Part shown: positions 34,647-42,758 of the stretch, in pieces
Position numbering within the stretch: the first letter of the stretch is position 1
How the letters are laid out: every line of letters starts with the position of its first letter
Source of the DNA: Algoriphagus alkaliphilus
GTDB taxonomy: Bacteria > Bacteroidota > Bacteroidia > Cytophagales > Cyclobacteriaceae
Reading direction: 5' to 3'
Assembly: GCF_900103735.1 (NCBI RefSeq)
Contig: NZ_FMXE01000026.1
Location: 1 to 64,000, forward strand
Length of the DNA: 64,000 nt
Notes under the pieces: generated by a model
Databases searched by the model: none
What the model saw: the letters and a program-made list of their open reading frames with translations, nothing else
Told to the model about the DNA's origin: nothing
Translations under genes and position numbers: made by a program

Positions 34647-35975
34647 ATGTCAACAAAAACCGCTGCGGTGCTTGCCGATCAGCTTAGCCAACGGGATACT
34701 TGGATCTCAATCGGCATCATCGGGATGCTGTTTTTCATTTTCGGCTTTGTCTCCTGGGTCAATGCCATCCTGATTCCTTACTTCAAAATCGCCTTTACGC
34801 TAAGTAATTTCGATTCCTACCTCGTCGCTTTTGCCTTTTATATTTCCTATCTGGTCATGTCTGTCCCCTCTTCCTATCTGCTCAAAGCGGTGGGATTTAA
34901 AAAAGGCATGATGTTCGGATTCTTCGTCATGGCACTTGGAGCCTTCATTTTTGTGCCGGCGGCTATGAGCAGAACTTATGAAATTTTCCTGCTCGGTTTA
35001 TTCACTTTGGGAACAGGTTTGGCTGTCCTACAGACTGCCGCCAATCCCTATGTGACCGTTTTGGGCCCAAAAGAAAATGCGGCACAACGCATCAGCGTGA
35101 TGGGGATTTTCAACAAAGGAGCCGGAATTTTGGCACCGATTCTTTTTGCCGCAGTGATCCTGAGGGTAGGAGACAACGAACTTTTCCAACAGTTGGACAC
35201 CATGAGTCCAGCTGCAAAAGATGCCGCCTTGGATGAGTTGATCCGAAGGGTGATTTTGCCATATACCGTAGTCGGTATCGTGCTCTTGGCCTTGGGGATT
35301 TTTGTGCGGTTTTCTCCTTTGCCAGAGATTGACACCGAACATGAAACAGCCGAAGTGGCAGAGGCCAACTCCGGAAAATCCTCCATTCTTCAGTTTCCAC
35401 ATTTGATGTTGGGAGCTTTTGGGATTTTCCTGCATGTCGGGACTCAAGTGATTGCGATTGATACGGTGATCGCTTATGCCGATTCTTTTGGAATAGGTTT
35501 GATGGAGGCCAAAGTATTTCCATCCTATACGCTGGCTTTTACGATTTTGGGCTATCTGATCGGGATTTCACTGATCCCCAAGTTCATTTCCCAGGTGAAT
35601 ATTTTGCGTATCTGTACACTTTTGGGGACACTTTTTACCCTGATGATCATTTTCACCTCAGGTCAGGTGACACTCATGGGCATCACTTCTGATGTTTCCA
35701 TTTGGTTTGTTGTCCTTCTGGGTTTAGCCAATTCCCTGGTTTGGGCGGGAATTTGGCCTTTGGCATTGGATGGCTTGGGCAGATTCACCAAACTTGGCGC
35801 TTCGATTATGATCATGGGGCTTTGCGGCAATGCCATCATGCCTTTGATTTATGGTTATCTGGCCGATCTGTACAATGTCCGATTGGCCTATTGGGTGCTT
35901 TTCCCCTGCTATCTCTACTTGGTCTATTATGCTGTTTATGGGCATAAAGTTAGAAAATGGGCCTTCTCCTCATGA
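34647..35975 (+). CDS. Sugar MFS transporter, FucP/NagP-like
   Basis: 442 residues with twelve predicted membrane helices. The start of helix 1-2 (FFIFGFVSWVNAILIPYFK) and the helix 4-5 block LGTGLAVLQTAANPYVTVLG are typical of the fucose/galactose/GlcNAc proton symporter (FHS) family. Its position between nagB and nagA supports N-acetylglucosamine uptake (NagP role, inference). The stop overlaps the nagA start in ATGA. This is the first gene after the hairpin-rich leader. Confidence 0.9.
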   Translation: MSTKTAAVLADQLSQRDTWISIGIIGMLFFIFGFVSWVNAILIPYFKIAFTLSNFDSYLVAFAFYISYLVMSVPSSYLLKAVGFKKGMMFGFFVMALGAFIFVPAAMSRTYEIFLLGLFTLGTGLAVLQTAANPYVTVLGPKENAAQRISVMGIFNKGAGILAPILFAAVILRVGDNELFQQLDTMSPAAKDAALDELIRRVILPYTVVGIVLLALGIFVRFSPLPEIDTEHETAEVAEANSGKSSILQFPHLMLGAFGIFLHVGTQVIAIDTVIAYADSFGIGLMEAKVFPSYTLAFTILGYLIGISLIPKFISQVNILRICTLLGTLFTLMIIFTSGQVTLMGITSDVSIWFVVLLGLANSLVWAGIWPLALDGLGRFTKLGASIMIMGLCGNAIMPLIYGYLADLYNVRLAYWVLFPCYLYLVYYAVYGHKVRKWAFSS

Positions 35976-37117
35976 AAATCCAAGGCAACTCATACCGTGA
36001 CAGCTCCGGGATAGAGATTTCTTTTTCAGAAGGAATCATCGACAGCATCTCCGAAACCCAATCTTCAATTGACAAAGACCTATTCCTCGGACCGGGATTT
36101 ACAGACATTCAGGTCAATGGCTATGGAGGAATCGATTACAATGAGATTCAATCAGATCCGATGAATTTAGCCGGGATTTCCAGGCTCTTGTACCAAGAAG
36201 GCGTTACCACACATTTTCCGACGATCATTACCAACGATCCCGGGCAGATCAGCAAGTTAATCCATCAGATTGTTTCTCTTCGGAAAGGGGATGAGTTGTC
36301 TCGGATGAGCATCGAAGGATTGCATATCGAGGGCCCCTTCATATCTCCTGTAGATGGCCCTAGAGGAGCGCATCCCAAAGAATTTGTACGTGCGCCGGAC
36401 TGGAGTTTGGTGCAGAAGTGGCAAAATGAATCAAAAGGTTTGATCAAAATGATCACCCTATCACCCGAATGGGAAAATGCCAATTCATTCATCGAGCGCT
36501 GCGTGGATTATGGTATTCTGGTGTCTATTGGCCATACGAATGCCACTCACCAACAAATCTTGGATGCTGTCAGTGCCGGGGCAAGGTTGTCTACCCATCT
36601 TGGCAATGGCATGCATCCGATACTTGCACGCCATCCAAATTACCTTTGGTCTCAGCTTTCGCAGGACCTTTTGGGAGCTTCGATAATTGCAGATGGATTT
36701 CATCTTCCGGCAGAAGTGATTCAGGTTTTTCAGAAGGTAAAAAACGAAAAGCTCCTATTGGTCAGCGACTCAGTTTCTCTGGCAGGAATGCCTGCAGGGG
36801 ATTATAACCTTCATATTGGGGGAGAAGTGACCTTGACTTCGGAAGGCAAGCTACACCTCACATCCAATTCCTCGATCCTTGCCGGATCAGCATCCAACAT
36901 CCGCAACGGGGTTTCATTTCTGGTAAAAAACAAGCTCGCCTTACTTCCCGAAGCTTGGGAAATGGCCTCAGTTCGTCCGGAAAAGATTTTGAATCCAGGT
37001 CATAAAATTTTCGAAGAAGGAGCGATTGCCGATTTGATCCTTTGCAGAATGAGTGAAAATGGTGAGCTTCAAGTTATTAAAACCATCAAACACGGGAGGG
37101 AAGTCTATTCCGCCTGA
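35972..37117 (+). CDS. nagA: N-acetylglucosamine-6-phosphate deacetylase
   Basis: Removes the acetyl group from GlcNAc-6-phosphate, giving the substrate of NagB. 381 residues from the ATG at 35972, which overlaps the transporter stop; an in-frame ATG at 35957 lies inside the transporter. Metal and substrate motifs: FTDIQVNGYGGIDYN near the N-terminus, IEGLHIEGPFISP, SIGHTNATHQQ, THLGNGMHP and, for the catalytic Asp, LLVSDSVSLAGMP. Amidohydrolase-superfamily enzyme, cytoplasmic. Confidence 0.94.
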   Translation: MKIQGNSYRDSSGIEISFSEGIIDSISETQSSIDKDLFLGPGFTDIQVNGYGGIDYNEIQSDPMNLAGISRLLYQEGVTTHFPTIITNDPGQISKLIHQIVSLRKGDELSRMSIEGLHIEGPFISPVDGPRGAHPKEFVRAPDWSLVQKWQNESKGLIKMITLSPEWENANSFIERCVDYGILVSIGHTNATHQQILDAVSAGARLSTHLGNGMHPILARHPNYLWSQLSQDLLGASIIADGFHLPAEVIQVFQKVKNEKLLLVSDSVSLAGMPAGDYNLHIGGEVTLTSEGKLHLTSNSSILAGSASNIRNGVSFLVKNKLALLPEAWEMASVRPEKILNPGHKIFEEGAIADLILCRMSENGELQVIKTIKHGREVYSA

Positions 37118-37146
37118 TTATACCAGTACCCTAAAACTACTTATCT

Positions 37147-38484
37147 ATGAAGAAGGACGTCAATCGAAGGAATTTCATCAAAACCGTGGCAACCGGTTCG
37201 CTTGGTTTGGGCGTGATGAGTTCCGCACATTCTTTCAATATTCTGTCAAAATATCCGGTTGAGGACAAGGTTCGCGTGGCAATCATGGGTGTGAATGGTC
37301 GGGGTTCTCAGCATATTCAGGCTTTTGCAAAAGTACCGAATGCAGAAATTTCGCACATCTGTGATGTAGACTCCAGAGCTGTAAGCAATGGTTTAGCCGT
37401 CGCTGAAAAATCCGGAGTCACCAACAAACCACAGGGCATTGCCGATTTCCGAAGGGCTTTGGACGATAAAAGCGTAGATGCGATTTCCATCGCTTTACCG
37501 GACCATTGGCACACTCCGATGGCTTTGATGGCGCTGAAAGCGGGAAAACACGTTTATGTGGAGAAGCCTGGAAGCCACAATCCTGCGGAAGGGGAATTGC
37601 TTTCCAAGGCAACATCTGCCTATGGAAAAATAGTCCAAATGGGCAATCAGCGTCGTAGTTGGCCCAGAGTGCAGGAAGCGATCGCCGAACTACATGGCGG
37701 TGTGATCGGCAAAGCTTATTATGCTCGGGCTTGGTACACCAACAACCGCCAATCGATTGGTTACGGAAAAACAGCCGCCGTTCCCGAGTGGCTGGACTTC
37801 GAACTCTGGCAGGGCCCTGCACCCAGAGCAGCATTCAAAGACAATCTGATTCATTACAATTGGCATTGGTTCTGGAACTGGGGAACCGGTGAAATCGTCA
37901 ATAACGGCGTCCATTTCCTTGATTTGGCTCGATGGGGATTGAATGTGGATTATGCGAAAAAAGCCTATTCAAGCGGTGGACGCTATCATTTCAAAGACGA
38001 TTGGCAAACACCAGATACACAGACTGCCTCTTTTGATTTCGCAGAGGGAAAAAGTATTCTCTGGGAAGGCAGAAGCTGCAACCGCAGAGGAATCAACGAA
38101 ATGGGTTCGGGAGTTTCTTTCCATGGGGAAAATGGAACACTTGAATTGCTCGACAATTCCTACAAAATCTATGATAACGCAAACAAGCTTTTGAAAAGCG
38201 CCGACCCAACAAGCAACACCGTGGTAGATCAGCGAGGCGCTGGATTTGACATGGATATTGCTCATTTCACCAATTTCACCAATGCCATAACCAAAGGGGA
38301 GAAGCAGATTTCACCGTATCAGGAAATCGTAAAAAGTGTCATGCTTTGCCATTTGGGCAATATTTCTTACCGGACAGGCAGAGCCTTGGAACTCGACCAA
38401 TCCAATGGCAGAATTCTTAATGAAAAGGCAGCAATGAAGCTTTGGAGCAGGGAATATGAAAAGGGTTGGGAACCAAAAATCTGA
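37147..38484 (+). CDS. Tat-exported Gfo/Idh/MocA family oxidoreductase
   Basis: 445 residues. NRRNFIKTVATGSLGLGVM is a twin-arginine signal, so the enzyme probably works in the periplasm with a bound NAD(P) cofactor. The Rossmann motif is AIMGVNGRGSQHIQ, followed by EKPGSHNPAEGELL and NNGVHFLDLARWGL (catalytic region). Position after nagA and before an HGSNAT-like gene suggests handling of an amino-sugar-containing glycan or glycoside, as proposed for exported glycosidase-like members of this family (inference). Confidence 0.88.
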   Translation: MKKDVNRRNFIKTVATGSLGLGVMSSAHSFNILSKYPVEDKVRVAIMGVNGRGSQHIQAFAKVPNAEISHICDVDSRAVSNGLAVAEKSGVTNKPQGIADFRRALDDKSVDAISIALPDHWHTPMALMALKAGKHVYVEKPGSHNPAEGELLSKATSAYGKIVQMGNQRRSWPRVQEAIAELHGGVIGKAYYARAWYTNNRQSIGYGKTAAVPEWLDFELWQGPAPRAAFKDNLIHYNWHWFWNWGTGEIVNNGVHFLDLARWGLNVDYAKKAYSSGGRYHFKDDWQTPDTQTASFDFAEGKSILWEGRSCNRRGINEMGSGVSFHGENGTLELLDNSYKIYDNANKLLKSADPTSNTVVDQRGAGFDMDIAHFTNFTNAITKGEKQISPYQEIVKSVMLCHLGNISYRTGRALELDQSNGRILNEKAAMKLWSREYEKGWEPKI

Positions 38485-38488
38485 GGAA

Positions 38489-39607
38489 ATGGAAATCCTG
38501 CTTAAAGAACCTTCCAAACGGTTGATATCCATCGATGCACTTCGGGGTTTCGACATGCTGATGATTTGCGGTGCGGATGCATTTTTCCGAAGTTTCGAAG
38601 GCAAAACTTCTTGGGCTTGGCTGGATGGACTGGCTCTTCAGTTTGAGCATCCGGAGTGGATCGGATTTACTTTTTACGATTTCATTTTTCCGCTTTTCCT
38701 GTTTGTCGCGGGTATTTCAATTCCTTTTTCTTTGGGAAAATTGATGGATACCAATGCCCCAAAAGGTCAGATTTATAGAAAAGCATTTTGGAGAATGATG
38801 ATCCTGATTGGTCTCGGTATGCTTGACAAAAATGCGCCTTTTCCATTCTTCGATTGGGAACAAATACGCTTGGGAAGTGTCCTTGGGCGGATCGGAATTG
38901 CGGGTTTCGTCACCGTAGTGCTATTTTTGAATTTCAACACAAGGAAGCGGCTAATCATTACCGGGGGGATTTTGCTACTCTATTACGCTGCCATATTTCT
39001 TATCCCCGTACCGGGTTTTGGGGCGGCAGACTTGAGTTTTGAGGGAAATTTGGTGGGTTGGTTTGACCGCACTTTTCTTCCCGGAAGATTGCTTCAGGGC
39101 CAATTTGATGAACTCGGAATTTTAACCACATTTCCAGCCATCTGCCTCACCATTTTGGGATGTTTTGCAGGGGAAATTTTGAGAAAATCCGGTTTAAATG
39201 ATATTCAAAAACTCAAGCAACTTTTGGTAACGGGCTTGATTTGCATAGCAATCGCGCTGGTGTGGAACCTTCATTTTCCGATATTCAAGCGGATGTGGAC
39301 GAGTTCCTTTATTATGCTTACTTCAGGAATGGCGTTTCTTTCGATGGCTTTATTTTACTGGATGATCGATATTCTGAAATTCCAAAAGTGGGCATTCTTC
39401 TTTGTGGTGGTTGGGATGAACAGTTTGACGATTTACATGATCTACCGCTTTGTGAATTTCAGGTATACTTCAAGGCTTTTGTTTGAGGGTTTGTATCGAC
39501 CCTTGGGCGAAAATTGGTTTCCGGTTATGGAAAGTTTGGGAGCATTGTTGTTGGTGTGGTTGTTCTTATATTTTCTTTATCGGAAGAAGATTTTCTTTAA
39601 GGTTTGA
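38489..39607 (+). CDS. HGSNAT-like/DUF5009 transmembrane acyltransferase
   Basis: 372 residues from the ATG at 38489, which has GAGGAA just upstream; an ATG at 38456 would overlap the previous gene by 29 bp. About ten hydrophobic helices. The start, RLISIDALRGFDMLMI, and FYDFIFPLFLFVAGISIPFS match the heparan-alpha-glucosaminide N-acetyltransferase catalytic family, which moves acetyl groups across a membrane onto glucosamine residues. With the nag genes it could re-acetylate glucosamine-containing sugars in the periplasm before uptake (inference). Confidence 0.85.
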   Translation: MEILLKEPSKRLISIDALRGFDMLMICGADAFFRSFEGKTSWAWLDGLALQFEHPEWIGFTFYDFIFPLFLFVAGISIPFSLGKLMDTNAPKGQIYRKAFWRMMILIGLGMLDKNAPFPFFDWEQIRLGSVLGRIGIAGFVTVVLFLNFNTRKRLIITGGILLLYYAAIFLIPVPGFGAADLSFEGNLVGWFDRTFLPGRLLQGQFDELGILTTFPAICLTILGCFAGEILRKSGLNDIQKLKQLLVTGLICIAIALVWNLHFPIFKRMWTSSFIMLTSGMAFLSMALFYWMIDILKFQKWAFFFVVVGMNSLTIYMIYRFVNFRYTSRLLFEGLYRPLGENWFPVMESLGALLLVWLFLYFLYRKKIFFKV

Positions 39608-39794
39608 TCAGTCCACAGTCGATAGACCATAGTCCAAAGCACCATTACTAGACTTCAAGCTATCTTATCGTGATTCAGCTTGGAGACGGCGGGCATTCGT
39701 AGACGTTCTCTTCACCTATTCCTAACTTCTTAAAGATATCGAATTTCAAGTTAAACCTTAACCTCAGGCTGTATCCAAGGTGATGTTACCAACA

Positions 39795-40313
39795 TTATTT
39801 TTTTATTCGTCTATCAATCAATTTTTTGTATATGACAAAAGTAAAAGTATTATCCAACGGGAATCTATAAGCACCTTTTGCTTTCATCAAAAATGCGGCA
39901 ATTGCTGTCATTTCCCACCCGTCATATTCATCTGCACCCCATTTACGTTTTGTTAATTGTTCAATATTATTTTCGTTGCCAAATTTTTTAACGATTTCTA
40001 TATCCGTTCTAATTTTTTCTTCAACATGGGGATTTGCCCAACTCCATAACCATGTATTGCTTATTTTGGAAATACTCCCCACTTCTTCATATTCTATTTG
40101 CACAATTTCTTCTTCACTAGTTGGATTTGAAAAAGTTAGAATACCAGTTTCCTGATCATAAAACCAGTTTTCATACTGATGTATTCCATATTCTTTAACT
40201 ACAATTTCTTGTTGTTCTTTTAAATATTTGTATGCCTTTTTACTACGAGATTCAAATTCAAGTGTTCTAATTGGAGTTTTCAAATCTTCTGGATGCATAC
40301 CTTTGAATTTCAA
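39795..40313 (-). CDS. DUF6882-like hypothetical protein
   Basis: 172 residues, no signal peptide or membrane span. NWFYDQETGILTFSNP, VGSISKISNTWLWSWANPHV and DGWEMTAIAAFLMKAKGAY resemble DUF6882 proteins, an uncharacterised family often next to immunity or stress genes; the assignment is from memory and tentative. The codon use is AT-richer than the flanking sugar genes. A -7-like TATTTTTG lies at 40339-40346 on the minus strand. Codon 6 (ATG) is an alternative start. The 187-bp gap at 39608-39794 contains no gene. Confidence 0.65.
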   Translation of the reverse strand: MKFKGMHPEDLKTPIRTLEFESRSKKAYKYLKEQQEIVVKEYGIHQYENWFYDQETGILTFSNPTSEEEIVQIEYEEVGSISKISNTWLWSWANPHVEEKIRTDIEIVKKFGNENNIEQLTKRKWGADEYDGWEMTAIAAFLMKAKGAYRFPLDNTFTFVIYKKLIDRRIKK

Positions 40314-40380
40314 TAGAGTTCGTGAATATTGCTGTTAACAAAAATATTGAATAATTACCAGTTAAAAATTTTAATTACTT

Positions 40381-41388
40381 ATGAAATCCTCCCGTCGTTC
40401 ATTTATAAAGAAAACCACCGCTATAGGTGCTGCCGCAAGTCTCAGTTCTTTACCCTTTTCCCTCTTGGGAAAAACTCAAAATAACCCCATAAAAATCGGA
40501 ATTATTGGGTTGGACACGTCCCATTCTCCTGCATTTACCAAACTGTTTAACGCTGAAAATCCCAAGCCCGAATTGGCAGGTTTTCGGGTTGTGGCAGCCT
40601 ATCCCTATGGGAGCAAAACAATCCAATCCAGTATGGATCGCATCCCGGGCTACATTGAACAGGTCAAAGAACTCGGTGTTGAAATTGTGGATTCCATCGA
40701 AACCCTAGTTCAAAAGGTGGATGTGGTGCTATTGGAAACCAATGATGGAAAACCTCATCTGGAGCAAGCTCGGGCTGTATTTAAAGCCAAAAAGCCTGTA
40801 TTTATCGACAAACCTGTGGCGGGATCTTTTTCCGACGCTTTGAAAATTTATAAGGAAGCCGAGGCGGCCGGGGTTCCTATGTTTTCTTCTTCCTCTTTGA
40901 GGTATCAAAAGAATGTCCATGCCGTTCGTCACGAAAACAAAATCGGTAAAGTTTTGGCCTGCGACGCATTCAGCCCGGCAACTTTGGAACCCAGTCATCC
41001 TGACTTGTTCTGGTATGGGATTCATGGAGTAGAAATTCTCTTTACTGCCATGGGGCCGGGCTGCGAATCGGTAACCCGTTTTTCAACTCCAGATTCCGAG
41101 CTTGTAGTTGGAACCTGGAAAGATGGAAGAATTGGGACATTTCGAGGAATGCGAAGCGGAAAACATGACTATGGAGGAACAGCTTTCGGTACAGATGGAA
41201 ACCTGTTTTTTGGGCCGTTTGAAGGGTATGAACCTTTAGCTATTCAGATCGCAGACTTTTTTCGAACTAAAAAGTCACCAATCGATCCTCAAGAGACGCT
41301 TGAAATTTATGCATTTATGGAAGCTGCGGATGAGAGTAAGAGACGGGGAGGGGTAAAGGTAAGATTAGATTCGATTTTGTTAAGTTGA
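40381..41388 (+). CDS. Tat-exported Gfo/Idh/MocA family oxidoreductase
   Basis: 335 residues, shorter than the paralogue at 37147. SRRSFIKKTTAIGAAASL is a twin-arginine signal; IKIGIIGLDTSHSPAFTKLF is the Rossmann start with an unusual SHSPAFTKLF pattern, and KPVFIDKPVAGSFSDALKI carries the conserved Lys-Pro. The C-terminal domain is brief. It is probably a periplasmic sugar oxidoreductase; substrate unknown. It is followed by a strong inverted repeat at 41411-41448. Confidence 0.82.
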   Translation: MKSSRRSFIKKTTAIGAAASLSSLPFSLLGKTQNNPIKIGIIGLDTSHSPAFTKLFNAENPKPELAGFRVVAAYPYGSKTIQSSMDRIPGYIEQVKELGVEIVDSIETLVQKVDVVLLETNDGKPHLEQARAVFKAKKPVFIDKPVAGSFSDALKIYKEAEAAGVPMFSSSSLRYQKNVHAVRHENKIGKVLACDAFSPATLEPSHPDLFWYGIHGVEILFTAMGPGCESVTRFSTPDSELVVGTWKDGRIGTFRGMRSGKHDYGGTAFGTDGNLFFGPFEGYEPLAIQIADFFRTKKSPIDPQETLEIYAFMEAADESKRRGGVKVRLDSILLS

Positions 41389-41410
41389 GTTCGTTCATGG
41401 AAGAGAAAAA

Positions 41411-41448
41411 TATAACAAAATGATTTGAGTCCAAATCATTTTGTTATA
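41411..41448 (+). terminator. Perfect AT-rich inverted repeat, possible terminator
   Basis: TATAACAAAATGATTTG, loop AGTC, then the exact complement, a 17-bp stem followed by a T-run (ATTTTTTG). It can terminate the upstream gene, but its centre is also the first of three operator-like sites. Confidence 0.5.
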
Positions 41449-41504
41449 TTTTTTGATTTGATATCAAATCAATTTATTCTTATTTTTGATATGATTTGAA
41501 ATCA
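41421..41504. promoter_or_regulatory. Three operator-like 18-bp inverted repeats at 33-bp spacing
   Basis: Site 1 at 41421-41438 is TGATTTG-AGTC-CAAATCA, site 2 at 41454-41471 is TGATTTG-ATAT-CAAATCA, site 3 at 41487-41504 is TGATaTG-ATTT-gAAATCA (lower case marks departures). Centres are exactly 33 bp apart. Site 2 overlaps the -33 box and site 3 lies over the likely transcript start and leader of the AAA-ATPase gene. Confidence 0.75.
41457..41488 (+). promoter_or_regulatory. Promoter of the AAA-ATPase gene (Bacteroidota type)
   Basis: TTTG at 41457-41460 and TATTTTTG at 41481-41488 (TAnnTTTG) are separated by 20 bp, the same spacing as at the tRNA-Thr promoter. The transcript should start near 41495, about 15 bp before the ATG at 41510. 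Confidence 0.7.
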
Positions 41505-41509
41505 ATGAG

Positions 41510-42712
41510 ATGGATGAACTATTGAACTATCAGGCCATTTTGGCAAAAAACAGTCCAAAAAAATGGCATAGATACCTTTACTCCCAAATTCCTGTCAATG
41601 AAAGATTAATTGGAATAAAGGGACTTCGGGGAGTTGGTAAAAGTACTCTCTTATTGCAACTTTTGTCTGAGAAGTTAAGTCAAGGGTCAAGAGCACTTTA
41701 TGTGACGGTTGAACATCCCTATTTTTATAGAAGCAGTCTTTTCGATATGGCTTCAACTTGGTACAGCTATGGAGGCAGGTACCTTTTTATTGATGAAATC
41801 CACAAATATCCAAATTGGTCGAGAGAATTGAAGCTTATTTATGATGGATTCCCAGATCTGGATGTGGTTTTCACAAGTTCTTCTGCACTGGATTTATATA
41901 GAGGAGAGTCTGATTTAAGTAGAAGATTATTTGTAGCCGTTCTCCATGGGCTTTCCTTTAGAGAATACCTTTCAATTAATGGCTACTTTTCATTTGCTAA
42001 GATCGAAATTGAGGACGTTTTAAATCGGTCTATGGAAATCACTCAATCAATATTTGAAAATCTAAAACATCCAATTCTTCCATTATTTAAAGACTATCTT
42101 AAATCAGGGTATTTTCCAATGACACTTGAGTTTAGCAGCGATCAAATATCACAACGTTTGATAAGGATCATCAATACTGTATTAGAAAGTGACCTTTCCC
42201 AAATTCAAGGTTTTAGCGCTGATAATTTGATCAAAATAAAGCAATTGCTAGGGGCAATCGCTGAAAGTGTGCCATTTGAACCCAACATATCCAAAATTGC
42301 AGAAAAGATGCATTTAGGAAGACAAACCGTAAATCTCTACCTTAAAAATCTTGAAGATGCTAAAATCCTGCAATTACTATATGAGAAAACCAAAGGGATT
42401 AGTTTACTTCAAAAGCCAGGAAAAATTTATTTTGAAAATTCCAACTTCCTTTTTTCATTTCAAGGTACTCCGTCTTTGGGTACAATTCGCGAAACTTTCT
42501 TTCTTAATCAAATCAAAAATGCAGGTCATTTGGTAGGATTGGCAAAAAAAGGTGATTTTATAGTTAATGAGAATTTAACCTTTGAAGTCGGCGGAAAAAA
42601 TAAGGATAACTCCCAAATCAAAGGAATTGAAAAAGGGTATTTGGCTTTGGATGAATTAGAAATTGGATTTGGACAAAAAATTCCACTCTGGTTATTTGGT
42701 TTTTTGTATTGA
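41510..42712 (+). CDS. AAA ATPase with DUF4143 domain
   Basis: 400 residues. The P-loop is GLRGVGKSTLLL (~residues 38-49), Walker B YLFIDEIHKYPNW, then a sensor FTSSSALDLYRGESDLSRR and the domain-typical LHGLSFREYLSI. The middle has a winged-helix-like segment (ISKIAEKMHLGRQTVNLYLK), and the end is the DUF4143 nuclease-like fold with FEVGGKNK. Such proteins are widespread and functionally obscure, sometimes grouped with defence or toxin-antitoxin genes. The winged helix and the repeated palindromes in its promoter make autoregulation plausible. Confidence 0.85.
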   Translation: MDELLNYQAILAKNSPKKWHRYLYSQIPVNERLIGIKGLRGVGKSTLLLQLLSEKLSQGSRALYVTVEHPYFYRSSLFDMASTWYSYGGRYLFIDEIHKYPNWSRELKLIYDGFPDLDVVFTSSSALDLYRGESDLSRRLFVAVLHGLSFREYLSINGYFSFAKIEIEDVLNRSMEITQSIFENLKHPILPLFKDYLKSGYFPMTLEFSSDQISQRLIRIINTVLESDLSQIQGFSADNLIKIKQLLGAIAESVPFEPNISKIAEKMHLGRQTVNLYLKNLEDAKILQLLYEKTKGISLLQKPGKIYFENSNFLFSFQGTPSLGTIRETFFLNQIKNAGHLVGLAKKGDFIVNENLTFEVGGKNKDNSQIKGIEKGYLALDELEIGFGQKIPLWLFGFLY

Positions 42713-42758
42713 GATGTTAGCCAAAAAGTCACTTTCTTAGTGAAATTTTATAAGATAT

